Source: Eutreptiella sp. 'Long Island Sound 2002'
Lineage: Eukaryota; Euglenozoa; Euglenophyceae; Eutreptiales; Eutreptiaceae
Length of the DNA stretch: 64,000 nt
Assembly: GCA_964036045.1 (NCBI GenBank)
Contig: OZ038382.1
Location: forward strand, 9,838,982-9,902,981
Direction of reading: 5' to 3'
The translations under genes and the position numbers were made by a program. Positions 1-12,800 of the stretch are shown here, in pieces (the first letter of the stretch is position 1; every line of letters begins with the position of its first letter). Below the pieces are notes generated by a model. That model ran no database searches, had not been told where the DNA came from, and was given only the letters and a program-made list of their open reading frames with translations.

Positions 1-738
1 TTGCGGAAGGAAAATCAAGTTTGAATAAGCGGCCCTTTGTGGGACACCCCAGAGCCCCCCCCCCCCCCCCCCCGCCCGGGTATTCAAAAAGCCTGGTGGT
101 CTGGCAGAGGCCCCCAAGGTGCTGGGGGAGGGGGGGTGGGGGGGGGGGGAGGGGCGACTTTAGCAGCGAATGCTACACCACAGGCCCAGTGGGTGTTGTG
201 CTGCAGGTGTGGCCACAGTGTTGAATGGACCAGACTTGCCGGTATTGGATTCGGGCACGGCTCGTGCGAACGAGGTGGCGTCTCTCAGGCCGCGAGTTCG
301 GAGGGTGAACCGGGGGTGAGGCACTTGCGTTGGGCCCGTCAGAATGCGCGTCGCCGGTGCACTGTGCGCAACATTGACAGCCGTCGAACGGGGGGTATGA
401 GGCGGGTCGAGGCAGAGGTAGAACAGCCGCTTTTCCAATGAAATTATTGTTCCAATGAAAATCTTGCGCACCAGTTTTTCATTGGAACAACTTTCATTGG
501 AAAAGGTCCACTTTTAGGCCATTCCGACTGCTGGCGTCAGCGAGGACACCTCAGCGCCGAGGCCGCCCCGGCGTTATCACTCATGCCCCACCGGTGGTTC
601 GACGTGCCTCCTGGTGGGCCATCGTGCGCTATGACACGGGGGTGGGGGTGGCATGGGGTCGGGTGCAGTGCCGTGCGGTGCCGTGCGGTGGGGCGCGGTC
701 GCCCGTGCACGGGCTCCCAGGCGGACCATTCCACACAC
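1..738. other. Intron or flank left of exon 30
   Basis: Contains C and G runs (about 55-74 and 125-155), a long hairpin at 431-504 and a short GTGCCGTGCG repeat near 660-690. No further ankyrin exon was recognised; the region is presumably intronic because exon 30 ends at a donor. Confidence 0.5.
431..504. repeat. Hairpin-forming inverted repeat
   Basis: The left arm (431-461) and right arm (476-504) are reverse complements over about 29 bp with a small bulge, separated by a 14-nt loop. Each arm carries two copies of a TTCCAATGAAA-like motif. It may be a miniature foldback element. Confidence 0.8.
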
Positions 739-816
739 CTGAATGGCAGTCATGCACCAATCCAGTGCAGTGCGGGCCTCAAAGTCCTCGTCGTTGCTCG
801 ACACGGCGTCCCCGTG
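739..816 (-). CDS. Ankyrin gene exon 30 (most 3' exon seen)
   Basis: 26 codons, phase 0. The acceptor is GTCTGCTGCAG and the donor is ATTCAG|GTGTGT. It encodes HGDAVSSNDEDFEARTALDW and CMTAIQ. Together with LAQLLQ from exon 29 it completes a second helix and turn and starts another repeat, so the coding region must continue further left. I found no convincing next exon between 1 and 738. Confidence 0.88.
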
Positions 817-3800
817 CTGCAGCAGACGTGTTCGAAGGAATGCACATGCGACACCGGCGGACGGACGCCCTGCGCCCGGCGCCCGCGCTGCCACCGCGGC
901 GGCGAGGGGACTTGCGGCCCGGTCCCGTGAGCGGTGCTCCGCTTAGGGGCCGGAACATCGCAACGACTCGACCGGAGCAACACGCTCACAGAGTACCGCT
1001 GTGGGAGGGGCTCGGGGATGTTGGATCCAACATCGAATGCTCGTGGGCGGGCGGAGGGGAGGGGGGGTTGCGGTCAGGGATGGTCAATTGCGACAAATGG
1101 CGGAAGAATTGCGGACAATTGCGGACAACTGCGGGAAAATTGCGAAAAATTGCGGGTGAAACCGACCGATCGACCGACCGACCGACCGACCGACCAAGGC
1201 CCACAAAAAGCGTACAAAAAATTGACAAAAATTGCGGACCCCCCCCCCCCCCCCCCGCCCTCCCGCTGTTGTGGGCCGGGGGTAAACCCCAGAGACCGAC
1301 TTGGGAGGGTGACACACGACGGTGTGCCTGGTCCCGTGTTACGCTGATCTTGAGGGCAGAGGGGGGGGGACGCATGCCATTCTGGGCCGCCGAGAAACTG
1401 CGCTGATGACGGCGCGTTTTCTAGAACGGCACGCCGCATTGGGGGCGGACTTTGACTTGCGGGTGGACGAGGTCGAGGCGCCCTGTCGCAGGCTCGCAGG
1501 CCGCACGGTCCCGGGGCACTCCCGTGGGGGCGCCGTGCGGAGAGGTATTGGGGGGGGGGGGGGGCTGGGGTAGACCTGCAGCAGCTGGGCCAGGCACTCC
1601 TTCTGCGCCGCCCTGGCGGCGTGATGCAGCGCGGCCTTGCCGCTGCTGTCCAGGACCCGGGGATCAGCTCCGGCGTCCAGTAGCATCCCCAACAGCTCCG
1701 GACGGCCGTACTGCGCCGCGACCATCAGCGGCGTCTCCTGGGGAAATGAAGAGGGCGGGGCGGCGCGGTCGCGCAGAAGGGGACGCACGCGACGTCCAGA
1801 AGTGCACGGGTCGGGGCAGTGGCATGACCAGGGCAGCACGTATCTGAAGGGGAGGGGGGGGGAATGCGGCGCATCTGCTGTGCAGCGTGTGGCTGCCTCG
1901 AGTCGATTGTCCGGTCCGCCTCTGCGTCAGCGTCTTTGGGCTGCAGCGACGGATGCCCGATGGGGGTGCTGCTTAACCCGGGGAAGTGGGGGAGGGGGCG
2001 GGGGGGGGCTGATCTGGCGGACCCAGCCACCCAGGCCAACCCAACCCCCTGCGTGACATACACCCCTTTATTCCCCATCACATGATGCAGTGTCGATCTT
2101 CTCCTGAAGGTCCGCCAAGCCGCGGTCTTGACCCCACCATTTCTGTTGCTCCATCGGCGGCGGGTTGTGGTGGTCAAGACATGAAGGATCCATGCGGCAT
2201 TAACTTTCGCTTAGCCCCCCGGCCGGCGGTGTGGCACCCGTGCTGCAGGCCCCCAGTGGCGGTCGCGGCGATCACCCCCGCCGGTTCGCTCCAGCGAGGT
2301 TTGGCACTCACCACCGGGGCCTGTCACAACCCTCCCAAACCCAAAAAGTGTTTCTCTTGGGAACAACAGAACTTTGAATAGAGCGCCAACAATAGAGGCC
2401 CATCCGGTACACAAACGTTGCTTTTTTTTGCCCTCGTTTCCCGCCACACACCCGCACCGCCCCGGGAGAATAGGCCACATGCTCAGCAAAACCCTGCGCC
2501 CGCCCGAAAAGAATGCACAAACAAACTCGATGACAGTGCGCACTTGATTTGGATGCCGGGCACGCCGGGTAAACGTACCCTCAGTGTGTGTGTGGGGGGG
2601 GGGGGGGGGGCTACAGGCCCGGTCTCCTGCGCTGTCTTCAGGATTGTGGTCGGAGGTGTGTGTAGGTGGTAGGTGACGGGGCCAGGCCACGCTTTAGGTG
2701 CGAACTTTACCTGCGCACGGGGGCTGGGTGGGTGGGTCAGAGGCCAAAAGCAAAGTTTGTGTGCCTAAAACCGACCTCGAATTTCGGGCCCCGTTGATAA
2801 CTTTCATTTTTCTCCTGAGGAGCAATTTTTTGAGGTGGGTGTGGGTGGGTGGGTGGGTAGGTGGGTGTGTGGGTCAGGCGGAGGAGCCCAGGCTCCCCCC
2901 CCCCCCCCGATAACGGGAAGCCGTGGCCTGGACGGGACGTACTGGGCTCGATGCGCTGGAATTATCCAACCGATATTCCGGCCACCCATCCCAATGCTTT
3001 ACCCCACAACATTACTCCCTCCTCGAGCCCAGGAACCCTCAGCACAAATGACACAAGGTCGCCCATAGACCATGTGTAAGGCACGATACTGCGCCGCTGG
3101 AAACATGTTTCCGTGTCTCAAATGGGAACAAACAAATGGAGGCCCCATAGAGCCGCCTGTGTGACATTCCGTCTGGTTGTTGCTCCTTTACGGGGCCCTG
3201 GACAGTCACCCGTTCTTCCCTTCGCATGTTGCGTCGGGTCGTTACTTTCTGTCGGCCGCTACGGCCGGTGCTCCTGCTGGTGTCGTTTCCGCGTTCGCGG
3301 AGCCCAGTAGTTGGCGTGTTGGGGCTGTGCTGGATGTGGCATGGTGTGCCGTTTGCGCGTCAGCGGCGCCCAATAATTGGCGTATTGAGGCTGTGCTGGT
3401 TGTTGCCGGGGTCGTTTGACTGTTTTTGCTGTCCACACACCTTTGTCCACAGGCCGTCCATAGCCTGCCTCGCTGTGTGTCTGTGCGCCCCTTCCCCCCC
3501 CCGAAGGATGTATCGCCGGAATCCCAAGATTGGGGGTGGGAGAACTGTGGGTGGAGGGGGGGGGGGACACTTTGCCCAGGGCGCCTGGCGCGCTAACGTT
3601 CCCGCACTACGCCATCCTGCGGCCGTTGGCCAGTCGCAGGGACCGGGGGTTCGTGGAGTGGGACAAGGGCCGTGGACACACCCTCCGCTCCGACAAATGA
3701 TTGACCGCGGATGAGCCCTTCGGGACCGCCGAGAGCAGCAGCGACATGATGTCCGTCGGCGGTCGAGGCTGCGCAGCGACGGAAAGGGCAGGGGCACGGC

Positions 3801-6800
3801 ACCATCGCACGGGCAACGCCGCGCCCGGACGGGGCGTTCCGTGACGGAAAAAGGGGATGTCCTGGGCCGCCGAGATGCTCAGGTCGTTCATGTTATCGAA
3901 CCGTGAGCAGCGGGTACCCCCCGGTGAGCCCAACCAAATCGTTTCCACTGGCACACAATGTCGTGGGCTCAACGGGAGCTTGGGGGCAGCATAGCGCAGG
4001 ACAATTGTGTATCGCGTTTGCTTCGTTTCTGTCTCCAGCGGAGGTGTTCTGTCATGATTGTGGCCATCTAGTGCCTGACAGTGCCTTCCTATTTTGTGAC
4101 GCACTACACCGATCGCGTGCCGGTGGATCTTTGTGCGACAGACCAACCGACCAACCGACAGGCAGACAGACAGGCAGACAATAGACGGACGGACGGACAC
4201 ACAGACTGACACACGGGATCCGGCCTGCACTCGCCCGGCACCTACGGTTTAGCAACGTGGTGCCCCGGCCCCTTCTCGCAGACACTGCCCTGTACACGCA
4301 ACACTCGACGGTGTTTCCTGCCGTGTGCGTGATGTGCTATTTGATCCCGAGTACGCCGGCAGAGCCCAACAAGGATAGAATCATGTGCATGGCTTCTATC
4401 ACGCAATGGCGGTGTTCTGGATGTTGTTGATACCACCGAACGTGCCACGAGGATGTACCAGAGATGTAATGGAGATCGTCCAGTATCGCCACCTCCGCAC
4501 GTATATGGGCGTCCGGGCATCCCAACGCCGACGACGTCCTTTGCACTTCTTTTGCTTGTCCACGCACCTTCCTAACGCCTCCATTGCACATCCCCAGCGC
4601 CCCATGGCATTCGCTCAAGAACACCACAAGGCATTTGCTGCACGTGCACAGGCAATGACAGATGCATTGGCGAGGGCAGACGACCAACCACAGTTGGATG
4701 CGGAGCAAGGCCCTACCCTAAAGGCAGCGGGAGAGGCAGTCGCAGTGGCACTGTCAGCGGCAAAGGGACTCGCTGCAAAGGGCGGAGGCAGCCACGCTGA
4801 CAACGAAACTAGCGCGCTGGCAGAGGCATGGGCAGCAGAAGGCCCGACTGCGACATGAAAGCTCTAGACCTGTGGATCAGTGCCCAAGGATCGTCCGCAG
4901 AAATGTGACTCGAAACTTTGCCACAGAGTTGAGTGAAGTACGCGTGCGGAGGGTGCCGTGGGGAATACCTCTGGCTTGCCTTTCACTTTGGGGGGGAGAT
5001 CCGCGGTGACGACCACGTGCACCGCGTTCCACTGCCGAGCGTTGCCGTGGTCCACGTCCGCCTTGAACTCCAGGAGCAGCTGAGTTGTGTGGGAAGGGGG
5101 GGGGAAAGGCGGACGCAGCGCACAACCCCCAGCACAACCCCCAGCACAACCCCCAGCACAACCCCCAGCACAACCCCCAGCACAACCCCCAGCACAACCC
5201 CCAGCACAACCCCCAGCATGCGTGACGTGCCCACCCCCTTTGTCCAGGCAACAGTAAATGACCAGACATTGACGGAACCAACGTCAAGTGTTGCTTGGAC
5301 AAAGGCGTTGCTTAGGCGTTCCACTGTACATGGTACATGCGGAAAGACACGGTGTGCTATTCTGAACCAAGGGGCAAAACATGCGACCAAGGCCATCATG
5401 CCCAAATCAGCTTCCTTGACACAAAATATGAACATCACGCATCTCAAAGTGCAGGTATCACACAGCACACAGCAGGACCAATTGAAAAGCGCACAGCCAA
5501 AATCCAAGGTGCGAAAATTGACAGAATCAACGCCTAGTGTCGCTTGGACATAGGTGTCGCTTGGCCATAGAACAGTGGAAAGTTCAGCGATAGGTCCCCA
5601 CCGACAGACCTACGCCCTCACTCATCAAGTATCACGCGGCGGAGCCGCGGCACACATTGTCCCATCTGTCCAGCAAGGCGCCGCTAGGCGCCGTCACACA
5701 TCGTTCAAAGCAGTCCGTGGACAAGGGGGGGGGGGGGGGGCACTCAGCTCTGGGGTGGGGCCGGGGCCATGCAAGGAGCGATGCGTGATCAAACGGTGAA
5801 GATTGTTGCCGCGGAGAAACGTATGCCGATGGCGCATTGGCGTTGTCTTTCTCGGAAGGAAGTCCTCCGCTTCGCGCCGGAGGGTGGGCCGCGTGTTCGC
5901 CAGTGGTCTCGGACAGTTCCACGTGGGGCGGGGTGGGGGTTTCTGTGGGACGGTGTGGAACGGCGGTATCGCAGCCCGCATGTGTGGAGGTGTGCCTCGG
6001 GCTGCGTGTAGTTGTGGGGAAGTGCAGAGAGGGGCGAGCGCGTGCGTGCGTGGATGGGGAGCCCGGGTCTTCGTGTCCGGGGGGGGGGGGTTGATACAGC
6101 CCTCCGGCCGGACCCCCCCCCCCAAAAGGGCTCAATTGACAGGACCCCCAAAATCCTACCGAGACTGACCCCCGGGCCTCGGAGGTGACCCAGACCCAAA
6201 AATCAGAAAAAAAAGAAAATGGGATTTTTGGAATCAGCGCGTCGAGGGGGTTCAGAAAAGTCATCATTTGCCATATATTTGGTGGGGAAAAAAATCGACC
6301 AATTTTAATGCTCAAAAAAAAAATTCGGCGCCTTCGGCGCCAGACTTCATAATGACTGATTAATGGTACCTGTCAATTGAGCCCTTTTCCCGAACCCCCC
6401 CCCCAGTTTTTGGGGGCTCTATTGACCCCCCCCCCCCCGGAAGTGAAAGCCCCACATGCCATGGAAGAGGGGGGGGGGGGCTGTCAGAGAAGCGCATTGA
6501 TGGTTCTTGCTGTTTCTGCTGTGGTTTTCACCGTTGTTTTTTTTTTTTGCCACAACGCTGCTTTTCTGAAGTGCCAGCTGTCTGCCTTGTCTGGTGGATT
6601 GTACCCGTTGCAGGCGTTTTGCACTGTTTGCTATTCGTTGTCATCGGAATTTTGTACCGTTTTTCTGCGTTTCACTGTCGCTGTCACTGTCACTGTCACT
6701 GTCACCAAAACCAGAAATTCTAAAACATATCGTCAAATGGTGACCTGAAACCTCCAGAAAGGAATTCCCCACCCTCAAAACAGGCGGGGCGGGTGGGGGG

Positions 6801-9800
6801 GGCTCACCCCACAACTCCCAAGCTTCGTGTACGCGGCAAAGCATATCTCGGCCTAATTCATAATGTGCCAACACAGAGGGTTTGGCACTTTCTGGGAGGT
6901 TTTGCAAGTTTGCCTTCGTGTACGCCTTGCTTTGTGCAGTTTTGTCTGTCCCACTGCACCCTTTTCGGGGGCAGAGGGTGCTCTGCAGGAGAGAACGCCG
7001 ACGTGCGCGACCGCACACATCGCCCTCACACGGCCCCTGCCCGGACCATCGCGTGCACACCACAAAGGGGCCCGGAACGACGCACTCAGACCTCAATGCC
7101 TTCGTAGAAGCACTGCTTCGTGGCCACGTGCAGCGCCGAGTTGCCGGCGCTGTCGGTGACGGAGGGCTCTGCGTCCGCCTGAACACAGAGACAAGCGCAG
7201 TGCAGAGGCCCGTGTCCCGGCGGGCGCACGTCTCTACCCACATCAGAGCGGCAGGAAGCACCGTCGAGTGCTGCGTGGACAGGGCAGTGTCTGCGAGAAG
7301 GGGCCGGGGCACCACGTTGCTAAACCGTAGGTGCCGGGCGAGTGCAGGGACGGATCCCGTGTGTCAGTCTGTCCCTCCGTCCGTCCGTCCGTCCGTCTAT
7401 TCGGGAGTCATGAGTCCTGCAAAAGACATGCGTCCGGGGGTCATATTTCTGGGAGTCATGCGTCTGGGACTCATGGGCCCTGTAAGAGACATGTCTGTTC
7501 GCGCATTCGTCGTCAAGCGGCATATCGGGCGGTGTGGTCAGGCACACCAGGCGGCGCGCCCGGCGTACCGGCTTGGGCTCACGGGTCCTGGAGTGGCCGA
7601 AAGAGGGGAGGCGACAAACGGCTGCCTGCCTTCCCCAACACAACTGCTGTTCCCACCGCAGCCTCAACGGGGACCTACTCACTGACGCTCACTGATGGAC
7701 AAGGGGGTTGGACCTTCCCTCAGAGGGAGAGGATTCCTTGCTTCCTGCCTGCATCGTGCACAAGCTGCGGCGCCCGACTGCGACCAGGCCGCCAATCCAT
7801 TGTTTTGTTGAGAGGCCTCCATTCAAGACGTCTTGTCCAGCAGATGTTTCATGCATAGAACTGTCCGACACTAAGGGGGCGTTTTCGCACAGCGCGCGCA
7901 CAGCGCGGGCACAGCGCCAATTATTACGGTGATTATCCAGGTAACAACCCTGAAGACCACCCACCTGCGGAATCATGCACAATCAATTCAAAACTCAAAA
8001 ATTCAAACATCTGATGCTTGCCATGGGTCCCAGAGACCTAAATTCTGCCCCCTATAGCCCCGTCCACTGCAGCAGCCATTCAATGACGTCCTTTCAATCT
8101 TCTGAACTTACCGAACTCCCGGTGGTGGAGAACAGCCAACTTTTCGCACAGCGCGCGCACAGCGCACGGTACGCCCCCTAAGACAAGATTACCGCCTGAT
8201 GCGTCAGGGCTGGAGCAAGGGCCACAGACTGCACTGCCGCTGGCGTAGTTTGGTAGTTTGGTCTGCGGCAAGGCCCAACCCGCCCGCCCCCTTTGTCTGC
8301 GATTTCGTTGTGGTTTTCGCAGAAGTTGTTGTTGAGCGGTCCTACTTCGCTCTTGATGAACGGAGCTGCTTTGGAGCGCACAGATGCAGGCCATGGAAGA
8401 CGCACGCGCAAGACAATGGGACGGGTTGACAGCGGACGTTCGAGTATGATGACCCGCAGGCCCGCACCGCCCCCCCAAACCCTCAAGCGAACACCGGCGG
8501 GCACACCCACGCCACCGCAGGCCGGTTGCCCACACCTCCAGTAGCTGGCGCATGCAATCGAGCTGCAGGCTTTGCGTGGCCAGCACCAGCGCAGGCGTGA
8601 TCTTCAGGGGCTGACCGTTCGGCTCCAAGAGCACTTGGCAAATATCCACCACGTCCTTGATCCCCTTTGGCCTGTGGAGGGGTTGAGCTTGGGAGGTACG
8701 GCGTTGGAGTGGTTTGAGTTTGGAGTGGCAGGGCCCAGGGGGGGGGGGGGGGGGAAGCCGCGTCACCATTAAGTCATTAAGGCCGCCAAACGACTCCCGG
8801 AGGGTGTTGTTGCACCGCGCGCGCACCGTGTCCGCACCGTGGCAACTGTACTGGGCAAACACCGGTGAACCATCTAAAGATGCACCCACCCAAACAGCCC
8901 ATAGAACCCAAGAAAAGCTCAGTTACAAGCACAAGACCTCACTTCCAAGGTTGTGTTTTGACGGCTGCCAATAAATCCCAGAGGCCCCCAGATATACCCT
9001 AATCTTCTACCTCGCGCACACCGCGGCAAGAGCGCCCTCCCAGGGACTTGGATGGCAGTGGGACTTTTGATCATGCCTTTTGACACCCCCCAACGCATGA
9101 CGGGGGAGGGCTGCTGTTGCAGTACGCCTGTTGCCAGTGGGTGCTTTGCACGCCTGTAATGCTCCATGTGCCCTCCTTGTGCCTGCGATATCCTGCATTC
9201 AGAGTGCCATGATCCCGGAGGGTAATGGGTCGGGTGCCCAGGGGGGGGGGGGGTGCGTCCATCGGGAAAAACAAGGGGTACTTCAAGATCCAGGGGACCG
9301 CAAACTTCGGGGAGGGCCACTTCCTGGGCCGCGCACTGTGTGACTACGCCGTGCTGAGCACAGCGATGGCGGTTGGAGTCAATAAATGGGGCGGGGGCTG
9401 CTGCAGATTCGGCGCGACCAGCCCGCGACAGTGAGGCCACATCGCGCTGAATGGCTTCAGCGCGAGGCACAGGACGCGGCCACCAGCACTGCCTGCACTC
9501 TGTGGCACTGGGCTACAGTGCTCCACCCAACCACCTCCCACCACCAGGAGGGCTGCGGGAACCCCCCCCCGCCCCCCCGCCCTACAACGTACCCCGCCGC
9601 CCCCCCCCCCCTTTGTGACAACAACACCAAAGTCTCAAAATTTGGCGGGTACAACACCTACCGTTGTTCTGACAACGGGGTTGCGCTTGCAACGCGGGGG
9701 GGGGGGGGGGATATGATCCCGCATGTGCCCATCCGCATCAAACCAACCCCCTCCGGCGACTGAGCAGCGTGTGCCCCTTCAGAAGGGCACATGCCAATCA

Positions 9801-12800
9801 TGGTCCCCAGCGCTTCCAACCAGCCATCATCGGACCGCCTGGACAAGCGCCGCCAGAGCTGGCGCTTTTGGTGGGCCCAAACGGTGCAAATGGGGCAGGC
9901 CCTCACGGGGGCAAATGGCAGTCCAGGGTGTGTGTGTCAGGCATAAAATTGGAGTCGGTCTGCCGGTTGGTACCTCCGGCATAACGCACCGGGTTGTGTT
10001 CTGTGAAGGAGTGCCTCCGGCCTGGTTGTGGGAGAGGGTGTATGTTGACGTGTGGGGGGGGGGGGGGGGGGCGGGGGATTTGGACGGGGGAATTTTCGCC
10101 ACCTGTGGAAATCCCAAACTACAAACCCAGAACTCAAAATGCCCCGAGCGCACCCTTTCGCCGCGTATCTTAACGGCGAACCCCCCCACTCAGAAAAAGC
10201 CGTGTTCAATGCCCGACACCCGCCGGAACATTGCTACACCGAATGGGGGGCATCTGGCATACGTTGGTGCGCGGCCGCTGGGCGCTGTGTTGCTCCCAAT
10301 CACTAGACCGCTCCCACGAGATTTCCCTTTCCTCACGTCGATCGGGGATGTCGCGACTCTGCAGAGCACGAGAGGGTGGACCCCAGTGGGTGTATGGATG
10401 CCGGTACCACAGGCTGAACACTGCACTGGGACGGACACTCCGCTCTCACCCACAGAACCGCATCCTGCCCCGCCACCGCCACACGTCATCAACACGCTCT
10501 GAACTCCCCCCCCCAAAAGACCAGACCTTGATCAACAAGAGCAGGCCGCACACGCCACATGGCACTGGGCTTCGGCACAACCTCAATGGCCGCCACCAGG
10601 GATGTGCCTGTTCACACGGGGGGGGGGGGGGGGGGGGCTGATCTGGCGGACCCTCCCCCCCCCCATCCAAACCATCCTCCACCCAAAACCAAAAGAATTT
10701 TCCTCTCGGGAAACATGAGTTTTTGAATGCAGAGCCAAAAATGAGTGGCCCATTTTAGGTACACAAACGCTTCTTTTTGCCCTCATACCCCCCCCCCACC
10801 CGTCCCATAGGCCGCCGCACATGAGTACCGTAGGTCCAATCACTATTGGACTGCCAATGTCGCAATGGGATGGGCCATGTTTCTCAGTATCATCCCCCAA
10901 TCTGCGCTGCGGAAACCCGGTGCGCACACCAAACGCCGTTCTGGGGGCTGTTGCGGAGCGGGCGGAGGCCTTGGCACGGCGCAGTCTGTTCAGATCCCCC
11001 CGAATCGGGCAACACGGGTACTGAACATATGGCACGTGCGGACGTTTCAGGGCCCCTCTTCGGACCACAAACACGATTGTCTGAACTTTGGGTGTCCGGT
11101 CAACTGAGCCCTCTGAGGCAGGGGTACCCAACGCACGCCCAGGGCTGACGTTGAAGGACCGGATGTTTTTCTCACTAACTTTGTGTACCAAAAATGGGCC
11201 AAATCCATATTTCCTTCGGTAGATTGCATTTCACTATGAAATCTGGGGCCAGGAGGGGGGAGGGGTACCCCCAGGGGTTTGCTTGAAGGGGAGGGCGCTC
11301 TGGGGGCACACTCAGAGCGGTTACAAAGCGGTTGGGGCGCGCTGTAAAATCGGTTACGGGGGCAGTCACTGGCGATTGGAAACGCGGTTGGGTGGTATTG
11401 GGGTTGCGGACGTGCCTTCGGGTCGAGTTGAAGGCAGAGCTTTGGGGGGGGGGGGGGGGGCACCCCACCCTCCCTTCAAGCAAAGCCCTAGGTACCCCCC
11501 CCCCACTCCTCCTGTGGTCGCCAGCCGTTCTAACACACAGCCTACGACGGTTGGCGCAGGCCTGGGGTCATCCCGTGCCAACACATCCCGGCGCCCGTGC
11601 CCCGCCCCTGCGTGGCGCAACCCCCGTCCCCCACACACCCCAGCGCCTTCCGGCTGCAGCCCAAGAGGCACTTCACGGCCGCCACGTTGTTGTTGCGGAT
11701 GGCGATGTGCAGCGCCGTCTCGCCCGTCCGCGTCTGCTGCTGCAGCGAGAACAGGGGCTCCGTCCCGACCGACGACGTGTCGGACGCCGCGCCCGCCACC
11801 GTGTCCGGGTCCATGACGACGTACCCGGCGCTGTCCGCCCCCAACAAGAACTCGATGCACCGCAGTGAACTGTGCCTGCAACGCAGTGTCGGGGTCGGGG
11901 GACAGCGAAGGGGTCGGGCAAGGATGTATTAGAGGAGAGGACCGGGGGGGGGGGGGGTTGGCGGGGGGACATCTCTCAAAACTTTCTGCAGCAGCTTCTA
12001 CCTGGACGAATTCTGTACCCACTCCTCACAAAGGGGGGACAGAAAAAATCATGCGTGGCGGCCAAAATGTGCCCATGAGAAACAAGCCTCACGGCAGTTG
12101 GCCAGTCAAGCGCCGTTTTGGCATCGTTTGGGCATTGTGGGGAACAAGCAAGCCGAACCCACCCAGCTCCGGCCAGCTGGCCAGCCAAGTGCCATTTTGG
12201 CACAATTTGGGTAGATCGCGGGGAACACCCTAGCTTGACCCATAGTCTCAAATCTACCTTTTCCCTCATTTTTAGGCAAGCCCAATCCACCCAAATTTGT
12301 TTCCGGAGTACATAGCGTGAGGGCGTTAAAAGACTATTGATTTGTTCCCGGCGAAAACGGACAATTTGTTGCGCGTCGTGTCGCGCGCGCACGCGTGTTG
12401 CCGAAATGTGAGAACGGTCGTGGCTGATGCCTTATTCCCAAGACAAATGACACGATGGTCTGTGGCAGGGCCTGAGTTTGTGGTGTCCCTTTCGGCCCCG
12501 AGAGCTGGAGGTCCAGAGGCGTTGCATGCGCGGTTGGAGTGTGCTCCCGGAGACGCAACACTGGGCCATGGGGAGCAGACAACAGGATGACATGTGCGGA
12601 CAGCCCCAGCTGACCGGGGGCGCTGGGGGCCCTACGCAATGCGGTCAGTGGAGTATCTGCGCTCACCCGCACGCAGTGGCAGCCACCGCAGGTCCCACAA
12701 CGTGCCACGGTGTCGCAGACACACGGGGCAATGGTGCACAGTCTGAGACATGATGCACAAGGTCAGGGCCGATCCACCGGACCACAGGACCACGTCTGCA

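Larger units (their letters stand above)
8672..11638. other. Intron between exons 24 and 25
   Basis: About 3 kb with a family J element (about 9611-9693), a K2 element (about 10598-10830) and family L pieces (about 11180-11530), plus G runs at about 8739, 9241, 9699, 10053 and 10619. No exon was recognised. Confidence 0.5.

Noticed and set aside
545-600. Minus-strand MSDNAGAASALR as a possible next exon after exon 30
   Set aside because: No usable acceptor in phase and no ankyrin helix pattern around it.
5119-5218. Regular 12-bp repeat considered as a CRISPR array
   Set aside because: It is a gapless tandem without spacers in a eukaryotic intron.
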